Assembly: GCA_946408995.1 (NCBI GenBank)
Contig: CAMJUL010000043.1
Coordinates: 1 to 34,021, forward strand
DNA length: 34,021 bases
DNA from: an uncultured Clostridia bacterium
Lineage (GTDB): Bacteria > Bacillota > Clostridia > Christensenellales > Aristaeellaceae
Direction of reading: 5' to 3'
Position 1 is the first letter of the stretch, and every line of letters starts with the position of its first letter. This document shows positions 1 to 7,872 of this stretch, in pieces. Below the pieces are notes generated by a model. The model worked only from the letters and a program-made list of their open reading frames with translations, had not been told where the DNA came from and searched no databases. Position numbers and translations under genes: made by a program.

Positions 1-18
1 CGCTCAAAGCGCTTTGCT

Positions 19-47
19 ATCTTACCCGAGCCGGGTCGTTTTGTCAA
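19..47 (-). promoter_or_regulatory. Sigma-A-type promoter firing left, out of the window
   Basis: On the minus strand there is a perfect TTGACA (42-47), a 17-nt spacer and TAAGAT (19-24). The transcript would start around position 10 and run off the left edge. Its first bases would contain the AAGCGCTT self-complementary stretch seen at 7-15. The gene it drives lies outside the window, so its identity is unknown. Confidence 0.75.
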
Positions 48-362
48 CGGTTTTTTTACAATTTTCCGCGCTTTTTTGCTGTTTTTCCCTTCTGTCGGGT
101 CCTTCCCCTCCTTCTTTGACCCGATCGTTCGGTTTTTGGGGCCCTTCCGTTCATCCCCGATCCCGAATGTTCGCTTTTCAAGTAATTCCCCCGCCAGCTT
201 CTTCTCCGCTCGCAGGTCATCCCCCTTCCCTCCCCCCCTATCCCCCTTCACTCTGCACTCTGAACTCTGAACGCTGAACGCTGTATGCTGCAACGCTCCC
301 CGTTCCCCCTTCCCCGCGCGGTACAAACCGCAAATCCTCCCCGGTTCCTTTGGGTTTATGGA
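48..362. other. Non-coding intergenic region, pyrimidine-rich on the plus strand
   Basis: This stretch lies between the leftward promoter at 19-47 and the rightward promoter at 363-391. The plus strand is rich in T and C runs. Short open frames here have no ribosome binding site and low-complexity Pro/Ser/Phe composition, so I read it as non-coding. The one ordered structure I see is the 7-bp tandem repeat at 251-292. Confidence 0.6.
251..292. repeat. Six-copy 7-bp tandem repeat (CTCTGAA type)
   Basis: Six successive heptamers read CTCTGCA, CTCTGAA, CTCTGAA, CGCTGAA, CGCTGTA and TGCTGCA. The core pattern is NNCTGNA with drift toward the right end. It lies in non-coding DNA about 70 bp upstream of the xpaC promoter. 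Short heptameric repeats of this kind are prone to slippage, and a regulatory role is not shown. Confidence 0.75.
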
Positions 363-391
363 TTGAAACCTTCCATTAAAAGTGGTATACT
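363..391 (+). promoter_or_regulatory. Sigma-A promoter of xpaC-telA
   Basis: TTGAAA (363-368), a 17-nt spacer and TATACT (386-391). Predicted transcription start is near 398, about 57 nt upstream of the preferred xpaC start at 455. Confidence 0.8.
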
Positions 392-454
392 GTCCTGGAT
401 GATTCCCTCGTGGACGCGCGGGCCCTGCCCGGGCGTCAGAAAGGCAGGTATCTT

Positions 455-1351
455 ATGGCCGGCAGCAGGAAACAAACCAACAAGCCGCTCATTGCCGGGG
501 TCGCCGCCGGCGCCTTTACCGCGGCACTTTACGCGGCCATTTTCGGATTTGGAAAACCCATCCATCTGTTGATCGGCATTCCCCTTGCCCTTCTGGTGGG
601 CTGGGCCGCCTCCGTCATGGCAAAGCCCCTGGACACCCGCAAAAAGGCTCCGGAGCAGGTCAAGGAACCCATCCCCATTACCGGCAACGCCTACGCGGAC
701 GAAATGATCAGCCGCGGCCAGCAGCTGATGAAGCAGATCCGCGAGGAGAACGACCAGATCCCCGACATTCATCTGACGGAAAAGATCAACGAGATGGACG
801 AGGTGATGGACAAGATCTTCCGGGCCGTGGCGGAGCAGCCCGGCAAGGCGCCCCAGATCCGCAAGTCCATGGAGTACTATCTGCCCACCACCCTGAAGAT
901 GCTCTCCGGGTATCGGGTCATGGACGAGCGGAAGCTGACCGGGAGCGAGGCGGACAAGACGCGCAAGCAGATCCACGAGGCCATGAACGTGGTGGTCACC
1001 GCCTTCCGCCGCCAGCTGGACACCATGTACCAGAGCGACGTCCTGGACGTGTCCACGGATGTGGAGGTCATGGAAACCCTCCTGAAGCAGGATGGCCTGC
1101 TGGAAAACGTCATCCGCAGCGCCCCCACCGTGGAAGAGCCCGCCGCATCCCCATCACAGGTCTCCTTTGGCGAGCAGGCGGCCGCGGCCGCTGCCCGCAA
1201 GCAGGAGATCGCCGCCACCGTCCAGGAGCCTGTCGCTTCCCGCAAGCAGGAGAGCGCGCCCACCGTCCAGGAACCCGCCGCTTCCCCCGCGCAGGTCTCC
1301 TTTGGCGGACAGGCGGCCGCGGCTGCGGCGCGCAAGCAGGAGGAAGGCTAA
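455..1351 (+). CDS. xpaC: XpaC-like 5-bromo-4-chloroindolyl phosphate hydrolysis family membrane protein
   Basis: About 298 residues. I start it at ATG 455, because AAAGGCAGG sits 6 nt upstream; a GTG at 410 in the same frame lacks a comparable site. Two hydrophobic segments near the N terminus (roughly residues 10-32 and 36-55) are followed by a long charged helical domain, a layout typical of the XpaC/YceG-like family. The family is named for a hydrolysis phenotype; its true biochemical role is unclear. It sits directly before telA, and the xpaC-telA (xpaC-yaaN) pair is conserved in Bacillota, which supports the call. The C-terminal ~75 residues are Ala/Gln-rich and contain a 30-residue unit repeated twice. 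Likely an inner-membrane protein acting with the TelA partner; confidence in family good, in function low. Confidence 0.75.
   Translation: MAGSRKQTNKPLIAGVAAGAFTAALYAAIFGFGKPIHLLIGIPLALLVGWAASVMAKPLDTRKKAPEQVKEPIPITGNAYADEMISRGQQLMKQIREENDQIPDIHLTEKINEMDEVMDKIFRAVAEQPGKAPQIRKSMEYYLPTTLKMLSGYRVMDERKLTGSEADKTRKQIHEAMNVVVTAFRRQLDTMYQSDVLDVSTDVEVMETLLKQDGLLENVIRSAPTVEEPAASPSQVSFGEQAAAAAARKQEIAATVQEPVASRKQESAPTVQEPAASPAQVSFGGQAAAAAARKQEEG
1118..1342 (+). repeat. Duplicated 90-bp unit in the xpaC 3' end
   Basis: Two 30-codon copies, 1118-1207 and 1253-1342, encode nearly the same segment, starting SAPTV and ending in an Ala run plus RKQE. They are separated by 15 codons that themselves resemble part of the unit (TVQEP, RKQE). 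Only a few residues differ, such as S/A, E/G and E/Q, which suggests a fairly recent internal duplication in a low-complexity tail. Confidence 0.8.
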
Positions 1352-1390
1352 AATCGTTTTCTATGAATCCATAAGAGGAGGAGAACAGAT

Positions 1391-2587
1391 ATGAGCGAAA
1401 ACCAGAACATTCCCCAGGAAGAGCACAAGGTTCCCACGCTGACCCTGACCCCCCAGGCCACCGAGGCCCAGGCCATGGAGAACGCCATGGCCGCCCTGGA
1501 GGCGCTCAACAACGCCCCCCAGCCCGCCGCGCCCGACGCACGGGAAGCCATCGCCGCCCAGCTGGAGGACGGCCTGACCGAGGAAGACCTGCAGGCGATC
1601 AACGACTTTGCCAGCCAGATCGATCTGACCAACCCCGATCATGTCATGATGTACGGCGCGGACGCCCAGAAAAAGATCTCTTCCTTCTCTGACAGCGTTC
1701 TGGCCAACGTCAAGACCGACAACACCGGTGACGTCGGAGACATGCTGACCAAGCTTATCAGCGAGCTGAAGGGCTTTGAGACCGCCGCCGAAAAACCCAC
1801 GGGGCTGCGCGGGCTTTTCTACAACGCCAAGAATCACCTGGCCACTGTGCAGGCCAAATATGACGATGTCTCCGTCAACGTGGAGAAGATCGCTTCCAGC
1901 CTCGAGCAGCACCAGGTGCAGCTGCTCAAGGACGTGGCCATGTTCAACCGCATGTATGACATGAACCTGGACTACTTCCATGAGCTGACCATGTACATCA
2001 TTGCCGGTGAAAAGCGCCTGAAGGAAGTCCGCGAAACGGATCTGAAGGCCCTGCAGGACGCCGCCAAAGCCAGCGGAGACCCGATGGACGCCCAGAAGGC
2101 CCAGGACCTTTCCGCCCAGTGCGACCGGTTTGAAAAGAAGCTGTACGACCTGAAGCTGACAAGGCAGATCTCCCTCCAGATGGCGCCGCAGATCCGTCTG
2201 CTGCAGAACAACAACGCCCTGCTGGTGGAAAGGATCCAGTCCACCCTGGTCAACACCCTGCCCCTTTGGAAGAACCAGATGGTCCTGGCGCTGGGCCTGG
2301 AGCATTCCAAGCAGGCTATGCATGCCCAGAAGGCCGTGACCGACATGACCAACGAGCTGCTCAAGAAGAACGCTGAGACCCTCAAGCAGGGCACCCTGGA
2401 AACCGCCCGCGAATCCGAGAGGGGCATCGTGGATCTGGAGACCCTGATCTCCACCAACCAGAGCCTGATCGACACCATCAACGAGGTCATGCAGATCCAG
2501 AAGGAAGGCCGTCAGAAACGCATCGAGGCCGAAAAGACCCTTGCCCAGATGGAACAGAACCTGAAGGAGAAGCTGCTGAGCATGTAA
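1391..2587 (+). CDS. telA: TelA-family toxic anion resistance protein
   Basis: 398 residues, ATG at 1391 with AGAGGAGGAG just upstream, 39 nt after xpaC. The protein is soluble, almost entirely helical and charged, with no membrane segment. The middle and C-terminal regions (about residues 90-390) have the long-helix pattern of the TelA/KlaA family (YaaN in Bacillus). The N-terminal ~45 residues are Ala/Pro-rich and probably disordered. TelA proteins were named for tellurite resistance on plasmids, but the chromosomal members are linked to cell-envelope stress and their mechanism is unknown. Cotranscribed with xpaC from the promoter at 363 and closed by the terminator at 2623. Length is normal for the family. 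Confidence 0.85.
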   Translation: MSENQNIPQEEHKVPTLTLTPQATEAQAMENAMAALEALNNAPQPAAPDAREAIAAQLEDGLTEEDLQAINDFASQIDLTNPDHVMMYGADAQKKISSFSDSVLANVKTDNTGDVGDMLTKLISELKGFETAAEKPTGLRGLFYNAKNHLATVQAKYDDVSVNVEKIASSLEQHQVQLLKDVAMFNRMYDMNLDYFHELTMYIIAGEKRLKEVRETDLKALQDAAKASGDPMDAQKAQDLSAQCDRFEKKLYDLKLTRQISLQMAPQIRLLQNNNALLVERIQSTLVNTLPLWKNQMVLALGLEHSKQAMHAQKAVTDMTNELLKKNAETLKQGTLETARESERGIVDLETLISTNQSLIDTINEVMQIQKEGRQKRIEAEKTLAQMEQNLKEKLLSM

Positions 2588-2622
2588 CCCTCCTTCCGCA
2601 GCCAACCGCGGACAAGGCACAG

Positions 2623-2653
2623 CCGGGGCCGACAGCATGCGGCCCCGGTTTTT
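2623..2653 (+). terminator. Rho-independent terminator after telA
   Basis: A perfect 9-bp stem, CCGGGGCCG (2623-2631) with CGGCCCCGG (2640-2648), has an 8-nt loop and is followed by TTTTT (2649-2653). Confidence 0.9.
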
Positions 2654-2704
2654 CCTGACGGCCCGCGCGGGGATTTTTGTCCATTCCGTTTGGAGGGAAA
2701 AAGC

Positions 2705-3676
2705 TTGGATACCACTGTTACAGTTACCTATTTTCATCACGCGGGGTTCACGGTCGCCCTTCAGGATACGCTCCTGGTATTCGACTACTGGCGGGGGGAG
2801 AACGAGGAGCTGAAGGGCCAGGAGATCCGTCCGGACGACCTGAAAGGGTACCGGCATGTTCTCGTCTTTGTCACCAGTGACCGCCCGGACCATTTTGATC
2901 CGGTGATCTACACCTGGGAAAATGCCTCCGTCAACATTACCTATCTGGCCCCGGGAAACTGTCCGAAGATCAAAAAGGGCAAGCGCATGAACGTGGGAGA
3001 CGACCTGAAGATCGGCGAGTGCCGCATCCGGGTCTTTTCCTCCAGCGACCGGGGGGTCTCCTACCTGGTGGAGGCGGGCGGCCTGAGGGTGTTCCACGCG
3101 GGCACGCTCAATTTGTGGCACTGGCGGGAGGAAAGCCCCCTTTCCGACATCATCCGGGCCGAAAACGACTTCTATGAGGCCATGGCGCCCCTGGAAAAGG
3201 AGCACATCGACGTGGCCATGTTCCCCCTGGACCCCCGCATGGGCGGACTGTTTGACGCCGGGGCCAATCATTTTGTCATGTCCGTCAAGCCCAGGGTCTT
3301 TATCCCCATGCACTGGCACGGCCGCAAGGAAGTGGCCCTGGACTATGCCCGCCGGGGCCGGACCCGGTATACCGAAATCTTCGCCCTGACCCTTCCGAGG
3401 GAACAGGCGGAGATCCGCTTTGGCGACACCTCCCTGACCTGGAAGATCCTGCCCCCGCCGCCCCCGGTCAACGAGGTCAAATTGGACAGCCTCAATCAGG
3501 ACGATCCATTCGCCGAAAGCGATCTGCCCGTTCAGCTGGAGGCCGCCGCGGCCTCTCCCGCGCCGGAGCCGTCCTCCGGCGTCCCCCTTTCCCCTGCGGG
3601 ATCCCCCGCCGACACGTCCGAAGACGCCCTATCGCATCGAACGGACGAACAAACTAAGACAGGAGCGGTTTTATGA
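2705..3676 (+). CDS. MBL-fold metallo-hydrolase-like protein with eroded metal site
   Basis: 323 residues. The best start is TTG 2705, because GGAGGG at 2692-2697 is spaced 7 nt from it; an in-frame TTG at 2690 overlaps that site. The fold resembles the UlaG/YtkL-like metallo-beta-lactamase group: beta-rich N terminus, a motif-2 position reading TSDRPDHFDP (about 57-66), HAGTLNLWHW (131-140), and PMHWHG (201-206). In active relatives motif 2 is HxHxDH and the later motif is HAGDxN. Here both first His are replaced (Ser and Arg) and the Asp after HAG is Thr, so a normal binuclear site is unlikely. The last ~60 residues are Pro/Ala/Ser-rich and probably disordered. It overlaps the next gene by 4 nt (ATGA), so it heads the uvrC operon. 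The role is unknown; it may be a non-catalytic or differently metallated member. Confidence 0.7.
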   Translation: MDTTVTVTYFHHAGFTVALQDTLLVFDYWRGENEELKGQEIRPDDLKGYRHVLVFVTSDRPDHFDPVIYTWENASVNITYLAPGNCPKIKKGKRMNVGDDLKIGECRIRVFSSSDRGVSYLVEAGGLRVFHAGTLNLWHWREESPLSDIIRAENDFYEAMAPLEKEHIDVAMFPLDPRMGGLFDAGANHFVMSVKPRVFIPMHWHGRKEVALDYARRGRTRYTEIFALTLPREQAEIRFGDTSLTWKILPPPPPVNEVKLDSLNQDDPFAESDLPVQLEAAAASPAPEPSSGVPLSPAGSPADTSEDALSHRTDEQTKTGAVL

Positions 3677-3978
3677 GTCAGGAACCGATGGATCTGGATC
3701 TGATCGAAATGGAAGACGACAACGGCGGAACCGTCACGCTGCGGGTCGAAAAGTACTTTTTCTACAACGGCGACGAATACGTCCTGCTGAGCGACGACAT
3801 CGACGGCACCCTGGAGGAAAGCCGGGTCAGCCGCTATGTCATGCGTGTGCAGCCCCTGCCCGAGGAGGGCGAGGACATGGAGGAATTTGTGCCCGTGGAC
3901 CCCGCCATCGAAGAGCGTCTGATCCACGCCGCCTCCGTCACCTTCCGCGGGGACACGGAGGACGAGGAAGAGGAATAA
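3673..3978 (+). CDS. DUF1292 family protein
   Basis: 101 residues, ATG at 3673 overlapping the upstream stop (ATGA), with AGGAG about 8 nt upstream. It is a small, very acidic protein: a beta-rich core (roughly residues 12-60), with a motif in which phenylalanine and tyrosine precede a short DGDEYVLL-like strand, and a Glu/Asp tail. This matches DUF1292 (YrzB-like) proteins of Bacillota, which have no established function. The stop codon abuts the uvrC start with no gap, so translation is probably coupled. No catalytic motif is visible. Confidence 0.8.
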   Translation: MSQEPMDLDLIEMEDDNGGTVTLRVEKYFFYNGDEYVLLSDDIDGTLEESRVSRYVMRVQPLPEEGEDMEEFVPVDPAIEERLIHAASVTFRGDTEDEEEE

Positions 3979-5808
3979 GTGAACGAAACGCTTCAGCGCA
4001 AAATCGCCCTGCTCCCGGACAGTCCGGGCTGTTATATGATGAAGGAAAACGGCCGCATCATTTACGTAGGCAAGGCCGTCAACCTGAAAAACCGGGTGCG
4101 CAGCTATTTTTACGCAAAGGATCACACCCCCAAAGTTGCCGCCATGGTCCGGCGCATCGATGATTTTGACATTCTTCTGTGCCGGACGAACCTGGAAGCG
4201 CTGATCCTGGAGTGCAACCTGATCAAGCTTCACCGTCCTTATTACAACATCCTCCTCAAGGATGACAAGCAGTATCCCTATATCCGCGTCGATCTGAACG
4301 ACCCCTTCCCCAAGGCGGAAATCAGCCGCCGGATGGAAAAGGACGGGGCCCGCTATTTTGGGCCCTATATCGGCGCCGGGGCCGTACGGGACGTGCTGGA
4401 AACGGTCCGGAAGCTTTTTCCCCTGCGGACCTGCAATCTCACCTTTCCTTTGAAAAAAAAGCAGCGGCCCTGCATCAACTACGAGATCGGACGGTGTCTT
4501 GGCCCCTGCGGGGAAAAGTGCACCCCGGAAAAGTACCGTCAGACCGTGGAACGGGTCCTGGCCTTCCTGGGCGGCAGCGACCGGGAGATCCTGGACGCCC
4601 TCAAAAGCGAGATGAACGCCGCCGCGGCCGCCTACCGTTACGAGCACGCCGCCGTGCTCCGGGACAAGATCCGGGACATCGAAGGAATGATGCAGCGCCA
4701 GCAGGCCCTGCAGACCCGGAACGCGGAGCAGGACGTCATCGCCCTGTTTCAGGACGATCTGGATGCCATGGTCCAGGTCCTTCTGATCCGCGGCGGCAAA
4801 ATGGTGGGCGGAAACGCCTTTTCCCTGCCCGGGGAAGGGAAGGAAGACCCCGCGGAATTGCTTTTCGACTTCCTTCTGCAGTACTACGACACGCGCAGGC
4901 CCGCCCGGGAGATCCTCCTTCAGGCCCTTCCGGAGGAGATCCGGCCGGATCTGGAAAGCTGGCTGAGGGAAAAACGCGGCGGCGCCGTGGATCTGAACGT
5001 TCCTCAGCGGGGCGAAAAGCGCGCCCTGGTGCTGATGAGCGAGAAAAACGCCCGGGACGCCCTGGAAAAGCAAAACGCCCAGAAGCAGATCCGTTACCAG
5101 CGGACCGTCGGGGCCTGCAAGGACCTGGCCGAGGCCATCGGCATGGAGGGCTATCCCCGCAGGATCGAGGGCTACGACATTTCAAACACCCAGGGCATGC
5201 TCTCGGTGGCCAGCATGGTGGTCTTCATCGACGGGGATCCCGCAAAGAAGGAATACCGCCATTACCGCATCAAGACCGTCGAAGGGGCCAACGATTTCGC
5301 CTCCCTCAACGAGGTGCTCCTGCGCCGGTTCAAACGGGCCATGAGCGATGATCCCAATGAAAGATGGCCCATGCCGGACCTGGTCCTCATTGACGGTGGT
5401 CCGGAGCAGCTGGCCTTTGCGAGGGAAGCCATGCTTTCCACCGGCGCGGACGTACCCATGTTCGGCCTGGCCAAAAAAAGAGAGGAGATCTTTCTCCCGG
5501 GCCGGGACGAGCCCATCCTGCTGGACCACCACACCCCCGCCCTGCACCTGATACAGCGGGTGCGGGACGAAAGCCACCGGTACGCCATCACCTTTCACCG
5601 TTCCCTGCGCTCATCCGCCTCCACCCACTCCCGTCTGGAGGACATTCCTGGCATTGGACCCGAGCGCAGAAAGGCCCTGCTGAGCCATTTCGGTTCCATC
5701 AAAGCCATCTCCGCCGCGCAGGAGGAGGACCTTCTCAAGGTGCGCGGAATGAACCGTGCCGCGGCCAGACAGGTTTTTGTCCATTTCCACCCCCCGCAGG
5801 GATCCTGA
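3979..5808 (+). CDS. uvrC: UvrABC system protein C (excinuclease subunit)
   Basis: 609 residues, GTG start at 3979 immediately after the previous stop, with GAGGAAGAGG as ribosome binding site. UvrC makes both incisions around a DNA lesion during nucleotide excision repair, after UvrA/UvrB load. Domains in order: GIY-YIG nuclease (about 13-95, with GCYMM and IIYVGKA), a Cys-rich stretch (CNLT, CINY, CLGPC, about 154-180), UVR helical hairpin (about 200-235), the RNase H-like endonuclease domain (GYDISNTQG near 395, LIDGG near 470, HRYAITFHRS near 535, giving the Asp/Asp/His set), and C-terminal tandem helix-hairpin-helix (IPGIGPERR and VRGMNRAAA, about 555-603). Full length and apparently intact. 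uvrA and uvrB are not in the window. Confidence 0.97.
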   Translation: MNETLQRKIALLPDSPGCYMMKENGRIIYVGKAVNLKNRVRSYFYAKDHTPKVAAMVRRIDDFDILLCRTNLEALILECNLIKLHRPYYNILLKDDKQYPYIRVDLNDPFPKAEISRRMEKDGARYFGPYIGAGAVRDVLETVRKLFPLRTCNLTFPLKKKQRPCINYEIGRCLGPCGEKCTPEKYRQTVERVLAFLGGSDREILDALKSEMNAAAAAYRYEHAAVLRDKIRDIEGMMQRQQALQTRNAEQDVIALFQDDLDAMVQVLLIRGGKMVGGNAFSLPGEGKEDPAELLFDFLLQYYDTRRPAREILLQALPEEIRPDLESWLREKRGGAVDLNVPQRGEKRALVLMSEKNARDALEKQNAQKQIRYQRTVGACKDLAEAIGMEGYPRRIEGYDISNTQGMLSVASMVVFIDGDPAKKEYRHYRIKTVEGANDFASLNEVLLRRFKRAMSDDPNERWPMPDLVLIDGGPEQLAFAREAMLSTGADVPMFGLAKKREEIFLPGRDEPILLDHHTPALHLIQRVRDESHRYAITFHRSLRSSASTHSRLEDIPGIGPERRKALLSHFGSIKAISAAQEEDLLKVRGMNRAAARQVFVHFHPPQGS

Positions 5809-5826
5809 CGGATCCCTGCCTTTTTT
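5796..5826 (+). terminator. Terminator overlapping the uvrC stop codon
   Basis: A perfect 10-bp stem, GCAGGGATCC (5796-5805) with GGATCCCTGC (5810-5819), and a 4-nt loop TGAC are followed by C and six T. The uvrC stop TGA (5806-5808) forms most of the loop, so the final uvrC codons form the left arm. Confidence 0.92.
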
Positions 5827-5874
5827 GTTGTTCCCGGGACGACCATTTTCTGCATCCCAATTCGTGTTTCTTTC

Positions 5875-5903
5875 TTGACTTTCCTTTTTGAATCGTTTAC
5901 AAT
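5875..5903 (+). promoter_or_regulatory. Strong sigma-A promoter upstream of the rny leader
   Basis: TTGACT (5875-5880), a 17-nt spacer and TACAAT (5898-5903). Predicted transcription start is near 5910, about 300 nt before the rny start codon. Confidence 0.85.
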
Positions 5904-5909
5904 GTTTCC

Positions 5910-6195
5910 AGCGGCTGGCGAAGTCCTCCGCAGAGGGCTCTGGCTGTTTTCAGATACATGATTTAGGGCTTTTGATGGCGGGTTCCCGCACTAACATAAA
6001 AGCGGCAATCTTATTGATTGTGACAGGTTTCGTAATTGATTGTTGCGCTGCTTTAATGCTTCTTCTGTCCGCGATCGCACGGGCGGCATCCCCTTGAGCA
6101 GCAGTATCGGAATACAGCGGCCGTACGGAAACGGGTTGTTTTCGTGCGGTTTTCAGCATGCTCAAAACCGAAATCGTACTTGACAATCGCTCAGG
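5910..6195 (+). other. Long, apparently structured 5' leader (or separate small RNA) before rny
   Basis: No convincing gene lies here, and G+C is lower than in the neighbours. Several strong local stems can be drawn: GTCCTC/GAGGGC with CGCA loop (5933-5948), GCGG/CCGC around GTTC (5978-5989), a 9-bp stem with two G-U pairs joining GCGGCAATC (6002-6010) to GATTGTTGC (about 6038-6046), GTAT/ATAC with a CGGA loop (6104-6115), and CGGTTTT/AAAACCG (6147-6170). The outer segments TTTCC (5906-5910) and GGAAA (6127-6131) can also pair. The last hairpin has no T tract, so it is not an ordinary terminator. I do not recognise a known riboswitch, 6S, SRP or T-box motif. A 41-codon hydrophobic open frame from ATG 5974 exists but has only a weak ribosome site. 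Confidence 0.5.
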
Positions 6196-6211
6196 AAAGG
6201 AGGAATCAGCA

Positions 6212-7774
6212 TTGAACGCATTATGGCTCATCCCTGCAGTCCTGCTCAGCCTTGTCATCGGCGCCTGCATCGGGTATATATACAGGAAGAATGAGGCGGA
6301 AAAGAAAATCGGGCGGACCGAACAGTACGCCCAGCGTCTCCTGGATGACGCTACCCGTAAGGCAGATGAACAGAAAAAGGAAATGATCCTGGCTGCCAAG
6401 GAAGAGGTCCTGCATCTCAAGAACGAAGCGGACAAGGAAATCCGTGCCCGCCGCGCCGAACAGCAGCGCACGGAGCGCCGCCTTGTTCAGCGGGAAGAGA
6501 CCCTGGACAAAAAGGAAGACTCCCTGGACAAAAAGCGCGACGCCCTTCAGACCCGGGAGGACAACCTGGACAAAAAAGCGGAAGAGATCCAAAAGAGCCT
6601 GGACGAGGCCAATCAGCTCCGGGACAAGCAGCAGAGCGAGCTGGAGCGCATCGCGACCCTGACCCATGACGAAGCGCGGCAGATGGTCATCAGCCGGGTC
6701 CAGAAAGAGGCCTACCACGACGCCGCCGCCACTGTCCGGGAGATCGAAAGCAAAGCCAAGGACGAGGGGGAAAAGAAGGCCCGCAACATCATCGCCCTCG
6801 CCATCCAGAAATGCGCCGCCGACCACGTGGCCGAGACCACGGTCTCTGTCATCAACCTGCCCAACGATGACATGAAGGGCCGCATCATCGGCCGTGAGGG
6901 CCGCAACATCCGCGCCCTGGAGACCGCCACCGGCGTAGACCTGATCATCGACGATACTCCGGAGGCCGTCATCGTCTCCGCCTTTGACCCTGTCCGGAGG
7001 GAGATCGCCCGCATCGCCATCGAAAAGCTGATCATGGACGGACGCATCCATCCGGCCCGCATCGAGGAGTGTGTGGAAAAGGCCCGCAAGGAAGTGGAAA
7101 ACCAGATCCGCGAAGCCGGTGAGCAGGCCATCTTCGAAACCGGTCAGCACGGCATCCATCCGGAGCTCGTCAAACTGCTGGGCCGTCTGAAATACCGCAC
7201 CAGCTACGGCCAGAACGTGCTTAAGCATTCCATCGAGGTCTCCCACCTGGCCGGCCTTATGGCTTCCGAACTGGGCGCGGACGTGCAGCTTGCCAAGCGC
7301 GCCGGTTTGCTCCACGACATCGGCAAGGCTGTGGACCACGAGCAGGAAGGCACCCACGTTTCCCTCGGCGGCGAGCTCGCCCGGAAATACGGCGAGAACA
7401 ACGACGTCATTCACGCCATTCTGGCCCATCACAACGATGTGGAACCCCAGACCGTGGAGGCCGTTCTGGTCCAGGCCGCGGATGCCATCAGCGCCGCGCG
7501 CCCCGGCGCCCGCAGGGAAAGCCTGGAAAACTACATCAAGCGCCTGACCAAGCTGGAGGAGATCGCCACCTCCTTCCAGGGGGTCGACAAGTGCTACGCC
7601 ATCCAGAGCGGCCGCGAGGTGCGCATCATGGTGAAGCCCGAGGACGTGACCGACGACGGCACCAAAATCCTTGCCAAGGAAATTGCCAGACGCATCGAGA
7701 AGGAAATGGAATATCCCGGCCAGATCCGCGTCAACGTCATCCGCGAGACCCGTTCCGTCGACTACGCCAAATAA
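6212..7774 (+). CDS. rny: Ribonuclease Y
   Basis: 520 residues from TTG 6212, chosen because GAAAGGAGG lies 9 nt upstream and because this gives the family's usual length; earlier in-frame starts extend into the leader. RNase Y is a membrane-tethered endoribonuclease that starts mRNA decay in Bacillota. Order: N-terminal membrane segment (about 3-22, [18 protein letters not shown]), a long Lys/Glu-rich coiled coil (about 25-185, with repeated LDKKE units), a KH RNA-binding domain ([15 protein letters not shown], about 223-237), and an HD domain with [22 protein letters not shown] and AHHND (about 335-425) carrying the catalytic His-Asp. It ends in a standard C-terminal domain. Monocistronic: own promoter, long leader and terminator. 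Confidence 0.97.
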   Translation: MNALWLIPAVLLSLVIGACIGYIYRKNEAEKKIGRTEQYAQRLLDDATRKADEQKKEMILAAKEEVLHLKNEADKEIRARRAEQQRTERRLVQREETLDKKEDSLDKKRDALQTREDNLDKKAEEIQKSLDEANQLRDKQQSELERIATLTHDEARQMVISRVQKEAYHDAAATVREIESKAKDEGEKKARNIIALAIQKCAADHVAETTVSVINLPNDDMKGRIIGREGRNIRALETATGVDLIIDDTPEAVIVSAFDPVRREIARIAIEKLIMDGRIHPARIEECVEKARKEVENQIREAGEQAIFETGQHGIHPELVKLLGRLKYRTSYGQNVLKHSIEVSHLAGLMASELGADVQLAKRAGLLHDIGKAVDHEQEGTHVSLGGELARKYGENNDVIHAILAHHNDVEPQTVEAVLVQAADAISAARPGARRESLENYIKRLTKLEEIATSFQGVDKCYAIQSGREVRIMVKPEDVTDDGTKILAKEIARRIEKEMEYPGQIRVNVIRETRSVDYAK

Positions 7775-7792
7775 AGCGCGTTCATATCCTTT

Positions 7793-7823
7793 CCCCGGCC
7801 CCATCGGCCGGGGGTTTTTTTTT
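7793..7823 (+). terminator. Rho-independent terminator after rny
   Basis: CCCCGGCC (7793-7800) pairs with GGCCGGGG (7806-7813) around a 5-nt loop, followed by G and a run of nine T (7815-7823). Confidence 0.93.
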
Positions 7824-7843
7824 GCTGTTTTCCGTCTGTGGGG

Positions 7844-7872
7844 TTGACAGGAATCCTCCACCCTGGTATTAT
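7844..7872 (+). promoter_or_regulatory. Promoter of the metal-efflux operon
   Basis: Perfect TTGACA (7844-7849), a 17-nt spacer and TATTAT (7867-7872). The -10 box abuts the operator palindrome. Confidence 0.85.

Noticed and set aside
14-277. Short open frames of 64-87 codons in the left non-coding stretch
   Set aside because: Ser/Pro/Phe-rich composition from pyrimidine runs, no ribosome site, and they cross the tandem repeat.
1361-3319. Very long antisense open frame (652 codons) opposite telA and the MBL gene
   Set aside because: High G+C codon use leaves few stops on the opposite strand. The frame spans two genes and a terminator, has no ribosome site and is Gly/His/Leu-biased, as expected for a shadow.
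5904-6135. 6S RNA, SRP RNA, RNase P RNA or T-box in the rny leader
   Set aside because: I looked for the long closing stem and central bubble of 6S, the GGAAGGA-type SRP loop, the RNase P conserved core and the T-box GGGTGGNACCGCG block; none is present.
6180-6208. Perfect TTGACA just before the rny ribosome site
   Set aside because: The matching -10 position (about 6203-6208, GAATCA) is poor and would fall inside the ribosome binding region, so it cannot serve rny as a normal promoter.
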